From: Prevotella sp.
GTDB taxonomy: Bacteria > Bacteroidota > Bacteroidia > Bacteroidales > Bacteroidaceae
Reading direction: 5' to 3'
Assembly: GCA_017557405.1 (NCBI GenBank)
Contig: JAFYYV010000009.1
Location: forward strand, 1-64,000
DNA length: 64,000 nt
Below are positions 63,005 through 64,000 of this stretch, one piece after another (positions within the stretch are counted from its first letter, which is position 1; every line of letters begins with the position of its first letter). The notes under the pieces are model-generated. The model worked only from the letters and a program-made list of their open reading frames with translations, searched no databases and had not been told where the DNA came from. The position numbers and the translations under genes were made by a program.

Positions 63005-63961
63005 ATGAAAGAAATCACGTTTATACGAAATAATTTTGACAAATGGAGGCATCTGGAGGAGATGCTTGCGGATGTTGATGGCCAGTCGCCTGCCGACTTG
63101 GCCGACATGTATGTCGACCTGACTGCTGATTTGGCATTCGCCCAGAGTCATTATCCCAAGTCGCGCATCACGTTGTATCTGAACAACCTGTCGTCGACAC
63201 TCCACAACGAGATTTACAAGAACAAGCACGAGAAATGGTCGCGTCTGCTGACGTTCTGGACGCGCGAGGTTCCGCTGACGATGTATCAGGAGCGGAAGAT
63301 GCTGCTGATCTCTTTCCTTGTCTTTGTGGGGTGCGCTTTGATAGGTGTGATATCGCAGATGGCCGACCCGGAATTCGTTCGTGTGATATTGGGTGACTCT
63401 TATGTGGAGATGACGCTTGAAAACATCGCGAATGGCAAACCGATGGACGTGTATAATGGCGGCAACGAGACCGACATGTTCCTCGGCATTACATTAAATA
63501 ATGTATGGGTGTCGTTCCAGACGTTTATTCTCGGCATCTTCACCAGTCTTGGCACGTGTTGGGCATTGTTCAATAACGGCATCATGATGGGTTCGTTCGA
63601 GGCGTTCTTTTATCAGCACGGCTTGCTGGGCGAGAGTCTGTTGGCGGTGTTCCTGCACGGAACGTTGGAGATTTCCGCCATCATCGTGGCAGGTGCCGCA
63701 GGTATAGCGTTGGGCAACAGTTGGCTGTTCCCAGGCACATATAGCAGGATTGTGTCGTTTCAACGCGGCGCCAAACGAGGCTTGAAGATCATCGTGGGAA
63801 CTGTGCCCATCTTCGTGGTGGCAGGTTTCATCGAGGGTTTCCTGACCCGCCATACCGAGGTGAACGACTGGTTGCGTTTGGCGTTCATCCTCTTGTCGTT
63901 GGCATTTGTGATATTCTATTTCATCGTTTATCCGCGAAGACTTCACAATAAAAACAATTGA
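63005..63961 (+). CDS. SpoIIM-like (stage II sporulation protein M family) membrane protein
   Basis: The 318-residue protein has a cytoplasmic helical head (1-95) and about six spans (from about 100), with NNVWVSFQTFILGIFTSLGT, FNNGIMMGSFEAFF and LHGTLEISAIIVAGAAG, the signature of the SpoIIM/DUF95 family. The family is widespread outside spore formers; here it pairs with an RDD gene, a combination found in Bacteroidota with DUF58, DUF4129 and MoxR genes that may follow beyond the window. The ATG at 63005 is chosen over a TTG at 62993, which lies inside the -7 box. Confidence 0.88.
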   Translation: MKEITFIRNNFDKWRHLEEMLADVDGQSPADLADMYVDLTADLAFAQSHYPKSRITLYLNNLSSTLHNEIYKNKHEKWSRLLTFWTREVPLTMYQERKMLLISFLVFVGCALIGVISQMADPEFVRVILGDSYVEMTLENIANGKPMDVYNGGNETDMFLGITLNNVWVSFQTFILGIFTSLGTCWALFNNGIMMGSFEAFFYQHGLLGESLLAVFLHGTLEISAIIVAGAAGIALGNSWLFPGTYSRIVSFQRGAKRGLKIIVGTVPIFVVAGFIEGFLTRHTEVNDWLRLAFILLSLAFVIFYFIVYPRRLHNKNN

Positions 63962-63966
63962 CTCAA

Positions 63967-64000
63967 AACTTATAAACACATAGAATCTTAGACATAAATA
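63967..64000. repeat. Degenerate 8-bp AACT-type run at window edge
   Basis: AACTTATA, AACACATA, GAATCTTA and GACATAAA-like words follow at 8-bp steps from 63967, six bases after the SpoIIM-like stop. It resembles a faded version of the array at 62161 and may continue beyond the window. Confidence 0.4.

Overview
The window is a chromosomal segment of a Bacteroidales bacterium, most likely Prevotella-like. The evidence is direct: promoters follow the Bacteroidota pattern (TTTG, about 20 bp, TAnnTTTG), the order tuf-tRNA-Trp-secE-nusG-rplKAJL-rpoBC is the Bacteroidota one, and there are BspA-type leucine-rich-repeat proteins, an S-type sulfatase, GH35 and GH84 enzymes and an Asn/Arg-rich S3 tail. 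The genus is inference.

Layout. 1-11722: end of tuf, tRNA-Trp, secE, nusG, rplK-rplA-rplJ-rplL, rpoB, rpoC (all +). 12223-27966: a 16-kb accessory block between rpoC and the str operon. It holds a secreted LRR protein with a small acidic partner; a sulfatase, GH84 and GH35 set suited to host glycans; a DUF6057-like membrane protein translationally coupled to a CxxCH beta-propeller lipoprotein; a TonB protein with a cysteine-rich cytoplasmic head translationally coupled to a radical SAM enzyme; and an unknown lipoprotein. 28093-32218: DUF3467, rpsL, rpsG, fusA, rpsJ. 32219-36215: a repeat-rich stretch and a second LRR protein with a dockerin-like end, which separates rpsJ from rplC. 36216-50934: the S10, spc and alpha genes, rplC to rplQ, including rpmD (58 aa) and rpmJ (38 aa). 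51123-58631: glycine-zipper lipoprotein, rlpA, gdhA, metY and a PEP-synthase-like protein with two receiver-like domains. 58632-63961: a repeat-rich gap with a candidate small RNA; then a secreted DUF4488-like protein, a lipoprotein/membrane HTH regulator, an SH3-like lipoprotein, an RDD protein and a divergent SpoIIM-like protein.

Main discoveries. (1) The membrane HTH regulator and its DUF4488-like neighbour both have upstream TTTGCA direct repeats spaced exactly 11 bp (four and three copies), starting exactly 33 bp from identical -7 boxes; this looks like an undescribed one-component sensing circuit. (2) Three intergenic regions carry arrays of 13-bp dyads repeated at exactly 22 bp; two dyad types (ACATG-TGG-CATGT and AAAGC-ATA-GCTTT) alternate in one array, so they form one family. 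(3) A 40-bp AT palindrome lies between two inverted 8-bp tandem arrays just after the str operon. (4) Two gene pairs are coupled through ATGA overlaps: DUF6057 with the CxxCH propeller, and TonB with the radical SAM protein.
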